Of a stretch of DNA of 16,352 bases, positions 14,206 to 16,352 are shown piece after piece (the stretch's first letter is position 1; each line of letters starts with the position of its first letter). The notes under the pieces were generated by a model. The model ran no database searches and was not told the DNA's origin. It saw only the letters and a list, made by a program, of their open reading frames with translations. Made by a program: the position numbers and the translations under genes. Source of the DNA: Hypericibacter sp050729195 (GTDB lineage Bacteria; Pseudomonadota; Alphaproteobacteria; Dongiales; Dongiaceae). The stretch covers positions 1 to 16,352 of the forward strand of contig NZ_JBOHKS010000282.1 of NCBI RefSeq assembly GCF_050729195.1, read 5' to 3'.

Positions 14206-14979
14206 TCAGGTCCTGACCGACAATCCGTTGTCGACGAACAGCGTCTCGCCATTGATGAAGCTGGCATCCTCGCTCGCCAGGAACAGCACCGCGCGGGCGA
14301 TCTCGACCGGCTCGCAGATCCTCCCCTGCATGTCGATGATGTCGGTCTCGCTGACATTGACGCCATAGCCGCGCAGCGCGTCGATCTCGCGAAGCCCGTG
14401 GCCGGTGCGGATGAAACCCGGACAGACGGCATTGCAGCGGATGTTCTGGTCGCGATATTCGGTGGCGATCGCCTTGGTGAAGACATGGCAGGCGCCCTTG
14501 GTCGAGCAATAGGCGACCTCCATCGGCGTCGCCAGGATCGCCGAGACCGAGGAGGTGTTGACCACCACGCCCTTCCCCTTCTTCAGCATTCCCGGAATGA
14601 CCGCGCGCGTCATGAAGAACATGGAATGGACATTGATGTCGAAGAGACGCTTCCACTCGACCGTGGTGGTCTCGTGGAACGGCTTCACGATGGTGGTGCC
14701 CGCATGGTTATGCAGCACATCGACCGGGCCGAAATGCTCGGCCGCCTGACGAATCGCCGCGGTGACGGCGTCCTCGCTGGAGACGTCCGCCTCGATCATC
14801 AACGCCGGGGCGCCGGACTTGGTGAGCTCGGCCGCCAGATCGCGACCGACCTGCCCCAGGATATCGACGATCGTGACCTTGGCCCCTTCGGCCGCGAACA
14901 GCCGCGAGGCCTCGCCGCCCACGCCGGCGGCCCCACCCGAGATCAGCACATGGCGACCTTCGAAACGCTTGCCCGTCAT
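14206..14979 (-). CDS. SDR-family NAD(P)-dependent oxidoreductase
   Basis: A 257-residue classical short-chain dehydrogenase/reductase. The cofactor loop is SGGAAGVGG (14-22), a slight variant of TGxxxGIG, followed by VDI with D39, which suggests NAD+. NHAG (91-94) replaces the usual NNAG. The catalytic set is S144 (NTSS), Y157 and K161 (YCSTK), and PGFI (187-190) follows. It probably oxidises or reduces an alcohol/ketone; the substrate is not deducible. The ATG at 14979 has GGGGGAG about ten bases upstream. It is transcribed away from the Nramp gene and toward the efe operon, separated from it by 271 bp that contain the efe promoter. It has no visible functional link to its neighbours. Confidence 0.92.
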   Translation of the reverse strand: MTGKRFEGRHVLISGGAAGVGGEASRLFAAEGAKVTIVDILGQVGRDLAAELTKSGAPALMIEADVSSEDAVTAAIRQAAEHFGPVDVLHNHAGTTIVKPFHETTTVEWKRLFDINVHSMFFMTRAVIPGMLKKGKGVVVNTSSVSAILATPMEVAYCSTKGACHVFTKAIATEYRDQNIRCNAVCPGFIRTGHGLREIDALRGYGVNVSETDIIDMQGRICEPVEIARAVLFLASEDASFINGETLFVDNGLSVRT

Positions 14980-15155
14980 GACGTCAGAACTCCCCCTTGA
15001 AATCCACCAGCGGCGCCTGGCGCGCCCCTCGCCCGTTCCGGGGCAAGAGACACCAGCCGGCGGCGAAATGGCAAGGGGCAACCGACCGGGGGATCGCCGC
15101 GCAAGCCTTTGGTCCGCTTGATCTCTCCGATCGGCTGCGCCAGCTTAGCCTGGTC
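14980..15155. other. Divergent intergenic region with possible structured leader
   Basis: This 176-bp gap separates the divergent SDR and Nramp genes and should hold both promoters, but no convincing -35/-10 pair is seen. GCGGCGA (15060-15066) and TCGCCGC (15094-15100) are perfect inverted arms enclosing a G-rich loop, about 55 bp upstream of the Nramp ATG. I recognise no known riboswitch class in it. Confidence 0.25.
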
Positions 15156-16352
15156 ATGTATCGCCTCCCCACCACCGCCACGGCCCCCTTCTGCCCGTCG
15201 GAAGTCCGCGGCTCGATCTTCATCGATCCGAGCCTCGCGCTGTGGCGCCGGATGCTGCGCTTCGCCGGGCCAGGCCTGCTCATCTCGGTCGGCTATATGG
15301 ACCCCGGCAATTGGGCGACCGATATCGCCGCCGGCTCCCAGTTCGGCTACAGCCTGCTCTTCGTCGTGGTGCTGTCGAGCCTCGCCGCGATCCTGCTCCA
15401 GACCCTCTGCGTGCGTCTCGGCATCGCTTCCGGCAAGGATCTGGCGCGGGCCTCGCGCGAGCGCTACCGCCCCGCCGTCTCGAACGGCATGTGGATCCTG
15501 GCCGAGATCGCGATCGTCGCCTGCGACGTCGCCGAGGTGCTGGGCTGCGCGCTCGCCTTGAAGCTCCTGCTGGGCGTTCCGCTCGCCTGGGGCGTGGTGC
15601 TGACAGGGCTGGATACGCTGATCGTGCTGGGGCTGCAGGGACGCGGCTTCCGGCGGCTCGAAGCCATCGTCTTCGGGCTGATCGCCACCATCGCCATCTG
15701 CTTCCTGGTCGAGCTGATCCTGGTCGGGCCCGATCTCGGCCTGATCCTCACCGGGTTGGTGCCTTCGGTCTCGGCTCTGGAACATAGCGACGCGCTCTAC
15801 ATCGCCATCGGCGTGCTGGGCGCCACGGTGATGCCGCACAATCTCTATCTCCATTCCTCGATCGTGCAGACCCGGCTCACCGGCGAGACCGTGACGGCCA
15901 AACGCGGCGCGATCCGGCTCGCGACTTATGACGTCACCGGCTCGCTGCTGCTGGCCCTCCTCGTCAATGCCGCGATCTTGATTCTCGCCGCCGCGGCCTT
16001 CCACGAGACCGGCGCCACGGCCGTGTCCGATATCGAGGATGCCTATCGCCTGCTGGAGCCCATCGCCGGAACGGTCATGGCGAGCCTGTTGTTCGGCATC
16101 GCCCTCCTCGCCTCCGGCCAGAGCTCCACCTTCACCGGGACCATTGCCGGCCAGGTGATCATGGAAGGCTTCATCGATCTCAAGATCCCCTGCTATCAGC
16201 GCCGCCTGATCACCCGCGGCCTCGCCCTCATCCCGGCCCTCGCCGGCGTGCTCGCCATGGGCGAGCATTCGGTCGGGCGCCTCCTGGTGCTGAGCCAGGT
16301 GGTGTTGAGCGCGCAGCTGCCCTTCGCGATCTATCCGCTGATCCGCCTCACC
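15156..16352 (+). CDS. mntH: Nramp-family divalent metal transporter (MntH-like), 3' end missing
   Basis: The first 399 codons of an Nramp (SLC11) transporter; the final helices lie beyond the window edge. The metal-binding motifs of TM1 and TM6 are intact: DPGNW (49-53) and MPHNL (226-230). The family signature GQSSTFTGTIAGQ with IMEGF follows at 321-339. These proteins import Mn2+ or Fe2+ with protons across the inner membrane. The ATG at 15156 gives a typical N-terminal tail of about 35 residues but lacks a clear Shine-Dalgarno, and the frame is open for some distance upstream, so a different start is possible. It stands close to the efe iron operon, so this side of the window has two metal importers, but it is transcribed independently. 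Confidence 0.93.
   Translation, partial: MYRLPTTATAPFCPSEVRGSIFIDPSLALWRRMLRFAGPGLLISVGYMDPGNWATDIAAGSQFGYSLLFVVVLSSLAAILLQTLCVRLGIASGKDLARASRERYRPAVSNGMWILAEIAIVACDVAEVLGCALALKLLLGVPLAWGVVLTGLDTLIVLGLQGRGFRRLEAIVFGLIATIAICFLVELILVGPDLGLILTGLVPSVSALEHSDALYIAIGVLGATVMPHNLYLHSSIVQTRLTGETVTAKRGAIRLATYDVTGSLLLALLVNAAILILAAAAFHETGATAVSDIEDAYRLLEPIAGTVMASLLFGIALLASGQSSTFTGTIAGQVIMEGFIDLKIPCYQRRLITRGLALIPALAGVLAMGEHSVGRLLVLSQVVLSAQLPFAIYPLIRLT

Noticed and set aside
14976..16268. A 430-codon minus-strand open frame opposite the Nramp gene
   Set aside because: The product is a low-complexity D/E/G/H/Q-rich sequence with no domain, while the plus strand encodes an intact Nramp with DPGN and MPHN motifs.
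1..16352. CRISPR arrays, insertion sequences, tRNA or rRNA genes
   Set aside because: No direct-repeat/spacer pattern, transposase motif, terminal inverted repeats or RNA-gene signatures were seen on either strand.

Overview
The window is about 16 kb of GC-rich, densely coding bacterial DNA. The gene set (MarR-controlled aromatic meta-cleavage genes, soluble-type P450s, an Efe iron-uptake operon with a Tat-exported peroxidase, and an Nramp transporter) fits a Gram-negative proteobacterium, most likely an alphaproteobacterium. That placement is inference; no rRNA or tRNA gene is present to anchor it.

Region 1 (1-6532, all minus strand) is a catabolic operon with its regulator upstream. In transcription order: a MarR-family regulator; an HpaE-like aldehyde dehydrogenase; an HpaD-like class III extradiol ring-cleavage dioxygenase; a single-domain HpaG-like fumarylacetoacetate-hydrolase-family protein; an acetoacetate-decarboxylase-family protein; a cytochrome P450; and the first 148 codons of a glutamine-synthetase-like ligase cut by the window edge. 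From the dehydrogenase on, junctions run from an 8-bp overlap to 29-bp gaps. The first three enzymes resemble the middle of the homoprotocatechuate (3,4-dihydroxyphenylacetate) pathway. The last three are not part of the standard hpa set.

Region 2 (6533-9660, plus strand) holds an APC-family amino acid/amine permease, a strong intrinsic terminator, and a second, unrelated P450 with an unusual I-helix. The same 12-bp operator-like palindrome (TTCGA-CA/TG-TCGAA) lies just downstream of a -10 element both in front of the dehydrogenase operon and in front of the permease. This suggests one regulon: uptake plus catabolism of an aromatic, possibly amine-bearing, compound.

Region 3 (9660-14019, minus strand) is an iron-uptake operon in the order efeU-efeO-efeB-efeM: ferrous permease, cupredoxin-M75 periplasmic protein, Tat-exported DyP peroxidase, and a second M75 protein without the cupredoxin domain. 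A Fur-box-like sequence overlaps its likely promoter. A hairpin with a T-rich tail ends the operon and separates it from the convergent P450.

Region 4 (14206-16352) has an SDR oxidoreductase (minus) divergent from an Nramp/MntH-type Mn2+/Fe2+ transporter (plus) that runs off the right edge. Metal transport therefore dominates the right half and aromatic catabolism the left.
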